Shown here in pieces: positions 25,517 through 33,032 of a stretch of 36,345 nt of DNA. This stretch comes from JAZKAD01 sp040389305. GTDB lineage: Bacteria; Pseudomonadota; Alphaproteobacteria; Rickettsiales; Rickettsiaceae. The notes beneath the pieces are model-generated. The model was not told where the DNA came from. It did not search any database and saw only the letters and a list, made by a program, of their open reading frames with translations. The position numbers and the translations under genes were made by a program. The stretch covers positions 1 through 36,345 of the forward strand of contig JAZKAD010000047.1 of NCBI GenBank assembly GCA_040389305.1, written 5' to 3'. Position 1 is the first letter of the stretch, and each line of letters opens with the position of its first letter.

Positions 25517-26512
25517 ATGTTAACGATGTATAGTTACGAGAATAATAAAATTATGCTATGCGAAACGAGTAATATACAAAAATCTCTTAGTAACGCTTTG
25601 TGGATTGATTTAAACTCACCAACATTGGAAGAAGAAAAGCAAGTTGAAGACTTTTTGGGTATCGATATCCCAACTCGAGATGAGATAGAAAGCCTAGAGC
25701 TATCTAGACGTTTATACAAAGAGCGAGGAAATTTTTATCTTACTGCTACGATACTAACGCACGCAGATACTAGGGAGCCTGAAAATAAAACATATACTTT
25801 TGTACTAACTGATAAACGACTTGTGACCGTGCGTTATGCAGACACTCAACCGTTTAGCACTACTTCTGAAAGGTTGCAGAAGCAAGAGATTTTAAGAGAA
25901 GCGGATCCAAAACTTATAGCCATTTCTTTGTTCGAGGCTCTCACAAACCGTTTATCAGATATCTTAGAACAAAATGGCAATAGAGTTGACGCTCTCTCTA
26001 AGAGTATTTTTCACGCAAAAAAAAATATCGCCTCTCGAAGAGCATCTGACAACAAAAATTTAAGCCTCGAAGAAGCAATTTGCGAAACGGGCATTGAAGG
26101 CGATATACTGTCCAAAATCAAAGAAAGTCTTGTTAGTATGAATCGTTTAATAGCCTTTGTGAAGCAATCTGGCTTTCTAGAGAAGAATTCGGAGGAAGAC
26201 CACCGAATGGAAATAATAGCGGTAGATATATCTTCGCTCAATGAGCATGCGGCATTTTTAGCTAACAAAGTAACTTTTTTACTAGATGCAACGCTTGGTT
26301 TGATTGGAATCGAGCAAAATGCGATTATTAAAATATTTTCTGTTGCTGCCGTTATCTTTCTTCCGCCTACCTTAGTGGCAAGTATATATGGGATGAATTT
26401 TACTCACATGCCAGAGTTGCATTGGGTGTACGGTTATCCGGCATCAATATGCATGATTATTCTCGCCGCTTATGTTCCTTATAAATTCTTTAAGCATAAG
26501 AATTGGCTATAG
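25517..26512 (+). CDS. corA: CorA-type magnesium transporter
   Basis: CorA is a pentameric Mg2+ channel in the inner membrane. The 331-residue protein has the large cytoplasmic funnel domain (1 to about 265) with long helices (NRLSDILEQNGNRVDALSK), then two membrane helices near the C-terminus. The signature YGMNF (Gly292-Met293-Asn294) ends the first membrane helix, and the periplasmic loop continues with THMPELHW, close to the usual MPEL. A basic end (KHKNWL) completes it. The ATG at 25517 has AAGGA five bases upstream. A MepB-family gene follows after 5 bp, so the two form an operon. Confidence 0.93.
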   Translation: MLTMYSYENNKIMLCETSNIQKSLSNALWIDLNSPTLEEEKQVEDFLGIDIPTRDEIESLELSRRLYKERGNFYLTATILTHADTREPENKTYTFVLTDKRLVTVRYADTQPFSTTSERLQKQEILREADPKLIAISLFEALTNRLSDILEQNGNRVDALSKSIFHAKKNIASRRASDNKNLSLEEAICETGIEGDILSKIKESLVSMNRLIAFVKQSGFLEKNSEEDHRMEIIAVDISSLNEHAAFLANKVTFLLDATLGLIGIEQNAIIKIFSVAAVIFLPPTLVASIYGMNFTHMPELHWVYGYPASICMIILAAYVPYKFFKHKNWL

Positions 26513-26517
26513 ACGAT

Positions 26518-27084
26518 ATGGATAAATATCAGACAGAATCTGGTTTAGTTATCAAGGGACTTGCTTTTTCTATAGAGAGAATTTATACCCCTTGTGGCTT
26601 TGAATTCTCAGAATTAGTGCGAGAGAAAGAGGGTTTAGAGTATAGTGCATGTAATTTTAAAATAAATTCTTTATACATAAGATTTAGATCCGCTAAAATT
26701 ACTCCAACTAAAATTGGGCAATTTGTTACTCTTTGGCAAAGACCCCAGGAAGCACGGTCTAAAAAAGCCCCAATTGAACCCTATAATGTCGCAGATATAG
26801 CCGACCTCTTCGTGATAGCCGTTAAAAAGGATGATCTTTTTGGGCAATTTATATTTCCAAAGTCTATCTTACATGAAAAAGGAATATTATCCTCCGTGAT
26901 GATAGACGGGAAGGGGAGTGAGTGCGTTGGCGGCAAAAGAGCGATGAGAGTATATCCACCTTGGGATATCGCTTTGAGCAGCCTCGCTCAAAAAACTCAA
27001 GCCTGGCAATTAGAGTATTTCCTAGATGCTTCAAAGAGCGCGAAAGTAGACTACACTAAGGCAAGGAGTCTCTACGGCTTATAA
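26518..27084 (+). CDS. MepB-family protein
   Basis: This 188-residue protein belongs to the MepB family, named from the third gene of the staphylococcal mepRAB operon; the molecular role of the family is not established. The family core is clear in FGQFIFPKSILHEKGILSS and GKRAMRVYPPWD, with QFVTLWQRP and EPYNVADIADLFVIAV before it. It is predicted cytoplasmic. The ATG at 26518 lies 5 bp after the corA stop; a TTG at 26503 inside corA is the alternative. There is no strong ribosome-binding site, suggesting coupling to corA. Confidence 0.85.
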   Translation: MDKYQTESGLVIKGLAFSIERIYTPCGFEFSELVREKEGLEYSACNFKINSLYIRFRSAKITPTKIGQFVTLWQRPQEARSKKAPIEPYNVADIADLFVIAVKKDDLFGQFIFPKSILHEKGILSSVMIDGKGSECVGGKRAMRVYPPWDIALSSLAQKTQAWQLEYFLDASKSAKVDYTKARSLYGL

Positions 27085-27250
27085 ATGAAGCCCGAGATAA
27101 TGTTAAATGTTATTGTATTCTTTATCAAAGAGAAGAGTATGTTGGTTGCTTTATATATTCTATAATCTGTATTATGGAAAATAAAATGATAGTTGTTCTG
27201 ACAGACACTGCTCATATATGAACTATGAACTTTGATCCAGTTCTTTCTAT

Positions 27251-27279
27251 TTGACCACTTCTGCAAAATCATATATCTT
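27251..27279 (+). promoter_or_regulatory. Likely promoter for the TPP-riboswitch transcript
   Basis: TTGACC (27251-27256) and TATCTT (27274-27279) are 17 bp apart. Transcription would begin near 27285, exactly at the first base of the aptamer stem P1, which supports the assignment. Confidence 0.5.
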
Positions 27280-27284
27280 CCTGC

Positions 27285-27373
27285 TTACATTAGGGGTGCT
27301 CGTAAGAGCTGAGAGTATATACCATACAACCCTTTGAACCTGATTTTGTTAACACAAACGGAGGGAAATGTGA
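27285..27373 (+). ncRNA. TPP (thi-box) riboswitch
   Basis: The conserved thi-box elements appear in order: GGGGTGC (27293-27299), CTGAGA (27309-27314), CCTTTGAACCTGAT (27331-27344) and CGGAGGGA (27359-27366). P1 is formed by TTACATT (27285-27291) with AATGTGA (27367-27373, one G-U). P3 is GCTC/GAGC with a GTAA loop, and P5 is TTTGT/ACAAA with a TAAC loop. It is a compact form. The 3' conserved GAGGGA doubles as the ribosome-binding site of the gene at 27373, and the last P1 base is the A of its ATG, so TPP binding should directly block translation initiation. Confidence 0.93.
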
Positions 27374-27639
27374 TGAATATCGAAATATTCTTTGGCTATA
27401 TAGCCTTAATCACCTCTTTAATCGGTCTATTGCCCCAAGTCTACAAGGCGTATATTACCAAATCCACCCATGATATATCTATGATTATGCTGGTGAACTA
27501 CTTAGTTTGCTCTATGGCTTGGATCATTCACGGCCTTTGTCAGAGCTCAACATTTGTTGTGATAAGCAATGTCGTTGGTGGAATCATCGGTATAGTATCC
27601 ATAATTCAAAAACGTTATTACGATGCAAAAAACACATAA
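27373..27639 (+). CDS. SemiSWEET/PQ-loop membrane transporter, candidate thiamine transporter
   Basis: This is an 88-residue protein with three membrane helices (about 5-23, 36-54 and 62-82) and the PQ motif at Pro21-Gln22 (GLLPQVYKAYITKSTHDIS). It is thus one SemiSWEET half-transporter that would work as a dimer. Known SemiSWEETs carry sugars. The TPP riboswitch immediately upstream and the overlapping thiamine pyrophosphokinase gene make thiamine or a thiamine precursor the likely substrate here; this is inference from context. The ATG at 27373 is chosen because its ribosome-binding site GAGGGA is six bases upstream, within the aptamer; a TTG at 27334 lies inside the aptamer core and is rejected. 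Confidence 0.88.
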   Translation: MNIEIFFGYIALITSLIGLLPQVYKAYITKSTHDISMIMLVNYLVCSMAWIIHGLCQSSTFVVISNVVGGIIGIVSIIQKRYYDAKNT

Positions 27640-28291
27640 TGCTTTTTGGGGGCATGTAGATTTGCAGCGATACCGCTCAATTTTAGCTTTAAACGGCGAA
27701 CTGCCCAGCAAATCATTTTTTGATATAAAGTTACCCGTGATAGCTGCAGACGGCGCCACAAATCGTCTTCATGGTATTGGCGTTAAGCCTAAAGTTATTG
27801 TTGGGGACTTGGATGCAGTTTATCCTTCCTTGCTCGAGCAGACTGAATCTGTTTACGTTTTAGATCAGAACAGGTGCGACTTTGAGAAGGCTTTGGAATA
27901 CGCGAAGCAGTCCAGACTTTTGCCGGCAATAATAGTCGGGGTAAGTGGTGGTTACATTGATCATATACTCAATAATATGAGTATATTTATTGCAGAGGGT
28001 GAAATTTTTTACGCCCCACCTATTGCTGGACATGCTTTAAAAGCCGGCAGTCGCACAACTTTTTTTCTTCCTGTGAATACCAAAATATCCCTCATTGGCG
28101 CAACAGAGACCGTTGTTTCAACTAATGGCCTCAAGTGGGAACTCGATCGTAGCCGTTTATTTTTTGTTGGAGGTAATTCTTGTTTTAACAGAACTATCGA
28201 AACTGAGGTCTTGGTAGAGGTGCATGATGGCTCTTGTTTGGTTATGATTTACCTAGAAGAAATTCATGACTCTGGTTCTGGTGAGGAGTAG
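27623..28291 (+). CDS. Thiamine pyrophosphokinase
   Basis: It converts thiamine plus ATP directly to TPP. The 222 residues show the family motifs: ADGATNRL with Asp43, GDLDA (61-65, usually GDLDS), CDFEKALEYA with Asp86, and SGGYIDHILNNM with Asp113 in place of the common GGRxDH. The C-terminal thiamine-binding part includes TNGLKWEL. The ATG at 27623 overlaps the transporter gene by 17 bp and has no ribosome-binding site of its own, so translation is probably coupled to the transporter and thereby to the riboswitch. With such a kinase, imported thiamine can be used directly, as expected for an organism that does not make it. Confidence 0.88.
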   Translation: MQKTHNAFWGHVDLQRYRSILALNGELPSKSFFDIKLPVIAADGATNRLHGIGVKPKVIVGDLDAVYPSLLEQTESVYVLDQNRCDFEKALEYAKQSRLLPAIIVGVSGGYIDHILNNMSIFIAEGEIFYAPPIAGHALKAGSRTTFFLPVNTKISLIGATETVVSTNGLKWELDRSRLFFVGGNSCFNRTIETEVLVEVHDGSCLVMIYLEEIHDSGSGEE

Positions 28292-28440
28292 AGCAATAAT
28301 TGCATATTCTATGAAAACAATTAAGCCAAAGTTTAGGTACAACAACCTAATTGCAGAGAATTAATCCATTTGGGGTTGTGAGATAGATTAAATTTGAAGG
28401 GATAAAATTAAAATGACACACTTTGTTGAACGGTCTCCCC

Positions 28441-29010
28441 CTATCTCCTAAAACAATCAGTCGTATGATCATTGATCAAACCAGTTGCCTGCATATGGGC
28501 ATACATTATTGTAGAGCCCACAAATTTCATGCCGCGTTTTTTAAGATCTTTGGACAATACATCTGATTCTTTCGATGTTGCCGGAACATCTTTGAGAGTT
28601 TGCGGAGAATTTATTTTTGGACTTCCGCCCACAAACTGCCAAACATAATTATCGAATGATCCAAATTCCTTTTGGATCACAAGAAATGCGGTAGCGTTAA
28701 TGCGAGCTGCAAATACTTTTAAGCGGTTTCTGATGATTTCAGGATTCAGCAGTAGCTCTTCCAATTCGCTATCAGTCATAGTGGATACTGCAAGAGGATC
28801 AAAACCCTTGAATGCTCGGCGGTATCCTTCCCTCCTTCTGAGGATCGTATCCCAGCTAAGGCCAGCCTGAGCTCCTTCCAGTATTAGCATTTCAAAGTGC
28901 TTACGATCATCATGCACCGGTATGCCCCACTCTGTGTCATGATACTGCTGATAATAATCTGGAGCATTCGCCGCCCAGGCGCATCGAATTTGATGATCTT
29001 GCTTTAGCAT
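28441..29010 (-). CDS. tag: DNA-3-methyladenine glycosylase I
   Basis: Tag removes 3-methyladenine from alkylated DNA as the first step of base excision repair. The 189 residues match the family length. RCAWAANAPDYYQQYHDTEW at the start and HTTDCFRR at the end supply the four expected zinc ligands: Cys10, His24, His182 and Cys186. The conserved EGAQAGLSWDTILRRR segment holds the catalytic and base-recognition residues, and IRNRLKVFAARINA is the helix-hairpin-helix-like region. ATG at 29010; only a weak GAG upstream. It is the last gene of a minus-strand block. Confidence 0.95.
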   Translation of the reverse strand: MLKQDHQIRCAWAANAPDYYQQYHDTEWGIPVHDDRKHFEMLILEGAQAGLSWDTILRRREGYRRAFKGFDPLAVSTMTDSELEELLLNPEIIRNRLKVFAARINATAFLVIQKEFGSFDNYVWQFVGGSPKINSPQTLKDVPATSKESDVLSKDLKKRGMKFVGSTIMYAHMQATGLINDHTTDCFRR

Positions 29011-29107
29011 AATGTTAATTTACTCAAAATTTAAATCAAACTTTTCTGCTCTAGGTTGGGTATTTTACCAAAAAATCCCGCCTGGCGCTTTGAAACTAAA
29101 TGGCAAA

Positions 29108-29950
29108 CTATTCTTGGTCGTCATAATCCGCAGATTTTGTAAGCGCCTCGTATTCACGCATCTCTGAAGTAAAGTATTCTAGTTTAGCGTGCATTCTCTC
29201 AAGCGCTATGCTACCAAGTAATAAACGTAATGGCGGCTTTCTCATTTCTGAAACTTGTATAATTATCTTTACTGCTTTTACCGGATCACCTGGCTGATTA
29301 TTGTTCATTTTGGATAAATACTCTCTTACAGCAAAAGCTTTGCTATTTTTATAGTCTGGGTGAGGATCTGCTATCTTAATAGAGTCTCCGGCAAAATCCG
29401 TCCTAAATGGACCAGGTTCAATAAGGGTAACTTTAATTCCAAAACCCTCTACATCAAGCGCCAAAGCTTCCGATATCCCTTCAACAGCAAATTTTGTACC
29501 GCTATAAGGCGCATAACCAGCTCCAGCGCGTAAGCCTGCTATCGAAGAAATATTAAAGATATGCCCAGAACTCTGGGCTCTCATGTGTGGTAAAATAGCT
29601 TTTGTTACTTCAATCAATCCAAAAACATTAGTGTCAAAAACAGCGCGAATATCTTGTATTGAGCACTCTTCTATTGCTCCGACTAATCCATATCCAGCAT
29701 TATTCACAAGTATATCTATGCGATGAAATTGCTTTATTGCAACTTCAACTGCCGATGTAATATCTGACGTTTTGGTAACATCTAACGAAAGCGCACATAC
29801 TCTAGCTGGATATTGCTTAGCAAAATGTTCAATGGTTTTGACATCCCTAGCCGTTGCTACTACGCAAGCGTTTGTATGTTGTAATAATTCCTCGACCAAG
29901 ACTTTACCAAAACCCTTTGAACAGCCTGTAATGAACCATACTTTAGACAT
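29108..29950 (-). CDS. Short-chain dehydrogenase/reductase of unknown substrate
   Basis: This 280-residue classical SDR has the cofactor motif TGCSKGFG (8-15), NNAGYG (about 87-92), and catalytic Ser plus YSGTK (Tyr and Lys) in the SSIAGLRAGAGYAPYSGTKFA stretch. An EPGPFRTDF segment follows, then a C-terminal extension of about 80 residues. The pattern resembles the oxidoreductase group often annotated as SDR family oxidoreductase acting on hydrophobic alcohols or ketones; the substrate cannot be told. ATG at 29950 with GAGAG seven bases upstream. It differs from PhaB (8823) in the longer C-terminal part and NAD(P) loop. Confidence 0.85.
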   Translation of the reverse strand: MSKVWFITGCSKGFGKVLVEELLQHTNACVVATARDVKTIEHFAKQYPARVCALSLDVTKTSDITSAVEVAIKQFHRIDILVNNAGYGLVGAIEECSIQDIRAVFDTNVFGLIEVTKAILPHMRAQSSGHIFNISSIAGLRAGAGYAPYSGTKFAVEGISEALALDVEGFGIKVTLIEPGPFRTDFAGDSIKIADPHPDYKNSKAFAVREYLSKMNNNQPGDPVKAVKIIIQVSEMRKPPLRLLLGSIALERMHAKLEYFTSEMREYEALTKSADYDDQE

Positions 29951-30104
29951 AATAAACTCTCATATTTTAATATATTGATTATATTTGATCGGCTTTACAA
30001 GCGCTTCCGTTTCTTCCGGAATTGCATCTAGGGCATTGAATATTTTACTACACACCCTTGTCCGTACATTATATAAGTTTAAGTATCTCGTGACTACAGA
30101 ACTT

Positions 30105-30992
30105 TTATCTATCTATCACATCGCCGATAATTCTTTTCTGCACCGCCGCTTCTGGACCATCCTTATCTTCTATCTGACACAATTCAAATGTTGCTTTCCA
30201 GAGTGCCCAAGCACGAGCTCTGAGCCAAGTATCTGAATCTAAATCCAGCGCCTCTATAAAAACATCGCGTGATTTTCCAGATAAATAAGTCCAAGCTATC
30301 ACTAAATCACATGCAGGATCACCCAAAGCCGCGCCACCAAAATCGATTACAGCAGAGAGTTTGTCTCCACGCATTAACATGTTTCCAGTTGCAAAATCGC
30401 CATGAATCCAGACTGGCTTTTTATGCCATTTGGTTGAGCAAGCATCCTCCCATAGCTTTATAGCTTTATGTGTGTCAATAATACTAGAAAGCTTAGCAAT
30501 CTGGTCTCTAGCGCCTTTATCGTAAACGCTCACATGATCGCCCCGCCACCAATTATGCTTGCCTGGCGCGGGCCCATCGATATTTGTAATATTCTGTAAT
30601 TCTTTTAGAAATTTTGCCAAATCAAAAGCGAGATGCTCGAGGGTTTTATTATCTAGAGTCAAAAGATTTATACTTGCGCCCTCCAGCCATTTGTAAATAG
30701 AAAACGGATAAGGATACTCTTGAGATGGCGCACCCATCTTGATTGGCGCGGGAATGCTGATGCTCAAGCAGCTTGCTAGTTTTGGTAATAAATCTTGTTC
30801 TTTCGGTACTTTTAATGCATAGGATTCTGCAGTCGGCATACGGATTAACATATCGTTTCCTAAGCGATATGTGCGATTATCATGCCCTTGTTTTTCAACT
30901 TCAGTCACGGGCAAATGCGCATATTCTGGGGATTGCTCGGCTATGAGTTTGTGGGCGAGATTTGGGGTTATATAGGAGTGTAATCTATTCAT
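30105..30992 (-). CDS. Aminoglycoside phosphotransferase (APH) family kinase
   Basis: This 295-residue small-molecule kinase has the protein-kinase-like fold. The N-lobe has EKQGHDNRTYRLGNDMLIRMP with a phosphate-loop-like segment, and Lys61 or a nearby Lys is the likely ATP anchor. The catalytic loop is IHGDFATGNML (His197, Asp199, Asn204) and the metal-binding Asp217 lies in VIDFGGAALGDPACDL. Members include true antibiotic kinases and kinases for other hydroxyl compounds, so resistance is not proven. The ATG at 30992 has no ribosome-binding site; it lies within an overlapping upstream 39-codon ORF, suggesting translational coupling. A chloramphenicol-phosphotransferase-like gene is 1.3 kb away. 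Confidence 0.87.
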   Translation of the reverse strand: MNRLHSYITPNLAHKLIAEQSPEYAHLPVTEVEKQGHDNRTYRLGNDMLIRMPTAESYALKVPKEQDLLPKLASCLSISIPAPIKMGAPSQEYPYPFSIYKWLEGASINLLTLDNKTLEHLAFDLAKFLKELQNITNIDGPAPGKHNWWRGDHVSVYDKGARDQIAKLSSIIDTHKAIKLWEDACSTKWHKKPVWIHGDFATGNMLMRGDKLSAVIDFGGAALGDPACDLVIAWTYLSGKSRDVFIEALDLDSDTWLRARAWALWKATFELCQIEDKDGPEAAVQKRIIGDVIDR

Positions 30993-31104
30993 TGCGTTTT
31001 AGTAGAAGCGATATTTCCTCGTGTATATTTGCTATCTGTATCAAAGATTCAAAATAATCCTCAATATCTTGTTCATAGTCACCTAAGGCTATTTTTTTAT
31101 TCAT
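30985..31104 (-). CDS. Small antitoxin-like ORF overlapping the APH start
   Basis: This 39-codon ORF starts at ATG 31104 and stops with TAG at 30985-30987, overlapping the APH start by 8 bases. The product begins MNKKIALGDYEQDIEDYFES and ends ISLLLKRNE. The DYEQDIEDxFE stretch resembles the N-terminus of small CopG/BrnA-type antitoxin proteins common in Rickettsiales; those continue into a ribbon-helix-helix domain that is missing here. It is therefore either a truncated antitoxin remnant or a leader peptide coupling translation to the APH gene. The hydrolase gene stops 18 bp upstream. Confidence 0.5.
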   Translation of the reverse strand: MNKKIALGDYEQDIEDYFESLIQIANIHEEISLLLKRNE

Positions 31105-31122
31105 CTTGTAATAAGATTGGTA

Positions 31123-32034
31123 TTATTCGATAACCAACGATCGTGTAAAGCGATCAAACAACCTCTTGACCTCTTTGGGCTGCTCTACCCAAGGAAAATG
31201 ACCGGCATCTTTGATGAAGGCCATCTTGATGTTATCGCGTTTAAATCTCGCGTCTTTTTGGAATAGAACAAATGGTGTCATAGCATCAAACTCTGCGCCG
31301 ATAATTAAAGTTTTGACCTGTTGCGGTACCCATGTTGCATTATATGGCATTTCTGCCGCTTTCTTCTGCCACCACATCGCTGGCTTCATTGCGAACGGAG
31401 CGTTATTCACCAAAATTCTACCCCTTTCTATGGAATGTGGAGGAAAGTAATATGGCATGCAGGCATTGACGGCTGCATTAAATGCTTCTTGATTTGGATT
31501 TTTAAAATACTCTGTCATCTCTTTTTCAAAGCTTGGTAAATTCAGCTCTTTTGCTCTGGCAAACGCTGCCTCGAACCATAACGTTGGAGAGGAATTCATA
31601 ATCACGCAACCAGCTAGAATATTTTCTAGCTCTGGTGACGATAACGTAAGCATACCACCCCAAGATGCGCCAACCACTACAGGATTTTGGAATCGCTTAA
31701 CTGCTTGTACAAAAATCTTGAACCAAGCATCAAAATCATCTTTTTTGACTATATGACTGCCGTTGCCAGGCAAATCTATAAGCCACACATTACCAGGAAG
31801 ATCTAGGATGTCGGTTAAACTACGGAATCCACTAGAATCAAAACCAGGTCCACCTGGGATGAAAATCCAGTTTATCGCCTTGCCGCCACGTGTGGAGACC
31901 AGTGTGTAGCGGACGTTGTTTTCATCGTAGAAGTAATGACCCTGCTGATGCGTAGTAGCAACCGGACTATGCTGCTTATGTTGACATGCGGACAAGATGA
32001 TGAGCGAGAGTAGAGCAAGAAGAAAATGACGCAT
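31123..32034 (-). CDS. Alpha/beta-hydrolase lipoprotein (proline iminopeptidase-like)
   Basis: This 303-residue protein starts with a lipoprotein signal: MRHF, a hydrophobic stretch, and lipobox LSAC with Cys17, so it is probably lipid-anchored in the cell envelope. The mature part is an alpha/beta hydrolase. FIPGGPGFD gives the oxyanion HGGPG-like motif, GASWGG holds nucleophile Ser124, and Asp250 (GAEFDAMTP) and His279 (DAGHFPW) complete the triad. The layout is closest to proline iminopeptidases and related hydrolases; the substrate is unknown. ATG at 32034 with AAGG five bases upstream. It heads an apparent operon with the small ORF and APH kinase and has its own promoter. Confidence 0.87.
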   Translation of the reverse strand: MRHFLLALLSLIILSACQHKQHSPVATTHQQGHYFYDENNVRYTLVSTRGGKAINWIFIPGGPGFDSSGFRSLTDILDLPGNVWLIDLPGNGSHIVKKDDFDAWFKIFVQAVKRFQNPVVVGASWGGMLTLSSPELENILAGCVIMNSSPTLWFEAAFARAKELNLPSFEKEMTEYFKNPNQEAFNAAVNACMPYYFPPHSIERGRILVNNAPFAMKPAMWWQKKAAEMPYNATWVPQQVKTLIIGAEFDAMTPFVLFQKDARFKRDNIKMAFIKDAGHFPWVEQPKEVKRLFDRFTRSLVIE

Positions 32035-32062
32035 AGTACCTTAAGTAGCAGGTTAAAAGATG

Positions 32063-32091
32063 ATAATATAATGCCATGTTTAGTTCTGCAA
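32063..32091 (-). promoter_or_regulatory. Sigma-70 promoter of the hydrolase operon
   Basis: On the minus strand TTGCAG (32091-32086) and TATTAT (32068-32063) are 17 bp apart. Transcription would start near 32056, about 22 bases before the ATG at 32034. Confidence 0.6.
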
Positions 32092-32119
32092 GCGCTAATC
32101 TCACATCTCTCTTAGCGCT
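32091..32119. promoter_or_regulatory. Inverted repeat abutting the -35, possible operator
   Basis: AGCGCTAA (32091-32098) and TTAGCGCT (32112-32119) are exact reverse complements with 13 bases between them. The proximal arm touches the -35 hexamer of the hydrolase promoter, a position fit for an activator or repressor site. Upstream, TGTACAA (32202-32208) and TTGTACA (32230-32236) form another inverted pair. Confidence 0.45.
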
Positions 32120-32266
32120 GCGTCCCATTTGCTAAATGCAAAATATGCTCTACAATATCTCGTTCAAACCATTTTTGAGTCATCAACTATCCCAATTAAT
32201 CTGTACAAATTGTATATCGGATTTACAGATTGTACAAGAAGAATGTGAATTCGAATCGATCATGAT

Positions 32267-32312
32267 GGTAGCCCTCCGGGGTTATAGACCTCCGGAGTGG
32301 GTGTTCGCTACC
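32267..32312 (-). repeat. Strong GC-rich hairpin just after the CPT-like gene
   Basis: GGTAGC (32267-32272) pairs with GCTACC (32307-32312), and inside it CTCCGG (32274-32279) pairs with CCGGAG (32292-32297), with GGT/ACC pairing further in. On the minus strand it begins 3 bases after the stop of the gene at 32315. No T-run follows. It is much more GC-rich than its surroundings, so it may be a factor-assisted transcript end or a dispersed palindromic element. Confidence 0.55.
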
Positions 32313-32314
32313 TC

Positions 32315-32914
32315 CTAAATACCGGGATGAGATGTCCAAATCTTCTTGAGAGCTATGGGATTTTTACTACTCACATAAGCAAGAATCTGCTTTGCAACTT
32401 CAAAAGAGGATGCGCGAGTTGTATCGACTTTCAAATCGTAATTTGAGCGTATTCCAGTGTGCACTCTATCAAATTGATTACTAGAGAGCCCAATATGACG
32501 ATTTTGCCTTAAGATTTCTCTTTCCTGCATGGCTGCTAGATCACAAAAAACACCAATAAAATAAGTTGTATGATCGCGTAGCTTCTCTGCGTAATGCTGC
32601 AATTTTGAGTCTTCAAATAAGACTTCATCAATGATAAGATTATGACCTTTGTTTGCAAGAAGATTTGCGAAATCCGGCATTACGCAAAAGAGATCAGCGC
32701 CTTTTGGCTTTACCTCAACATGCATCTCGGGACCATATTGATTCATTCTTGGAATAAACTTGAGATACTCATCTTGCTTTGCGCGCGGCATCATATCAAT
32801 CAAGCTATCAACGCCGAAAGTAATCCATAAATCTTCACTTAAATGTTGAATGCTGCGTGCTATTGACGTTTTACCGGATGATCCGCAGCCGTTTAGTAAG
32901 ATGATTTTACTCAT
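32315..32914 (-). CDS. Chloramphenicol phosphotransferase-like kinase
   Basis: This 199-residue P-loop protein resembles the chloramphenicol 3-O-phosphotransferase of Streptomyces venezuelae. LLNGCGSSGKTSIAR is the Walker A (Lys15), FGVDSLIDMMP supplies the expected catalytic Asp36, IIDEVLFED is the next conserved stretch, then IGVFCDLAAMQERE and the C-terminal YDLKVDTTRAS. The family also contains kinases of unknown substrate, so actual antibiotic inactivation is not shown. The ATG at 32914 fits the family start; a GTG at 32959 would add 15 unrelated residues. AAAGG lies about 12 bases upstream. It lies upstream of the hydrolase-APH operon on the same strand. Confidence 0.85.
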   Translation of the reverse strand: MSKIILLNGCGSSGKTSIARSIQHLSEDLWITFGVDSLIDMMPRAKQDEYLKFIPRMNQYGPEMHVEVKPKGADLFCVMPDFANLLANKGHNLIIDEVLFEDSKLQHYAEKLRDHTTYFIGVFCDLAAMQEREILRQNRHIGLSSNQFDRVHTGIRSNYDLKVDTTRASSFEVAKQILAYVSSKNPIALKKIWTSHPGI

Positions 32915-33032
32915 ACTTGAACTTACCTTTGTTTTTGCGTAAGTATATTTGATAGACACAAGCTATTTCAAGATAAAACTAGTTTGAAGCGCTTAAGGTA
33001 GCATCTACTTCCGCGCCAAGGAGGTACACCAC

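Noticed and set aside
27072..27272. Minus-strand ORF of 66 codons upstream of the riboswitch
   Set aside because: Composition is not protein-like, there is no ribosome-binding site, and it overlaps the promoter region of the thiamine cassette.
29985..30236. Plus-strand ORF of 83 codons
   Set aside because: More than half lies antisense to the APH-family gene, and the rest shows no coding features.
32136..32318. Plus-strand ORF of 60 codons between CPT-like and hydrolase genes
   Set aside because: It runs across the palindromes and the GC-rich hairpin, has no ribosome-binding site and no recognisable protein features.
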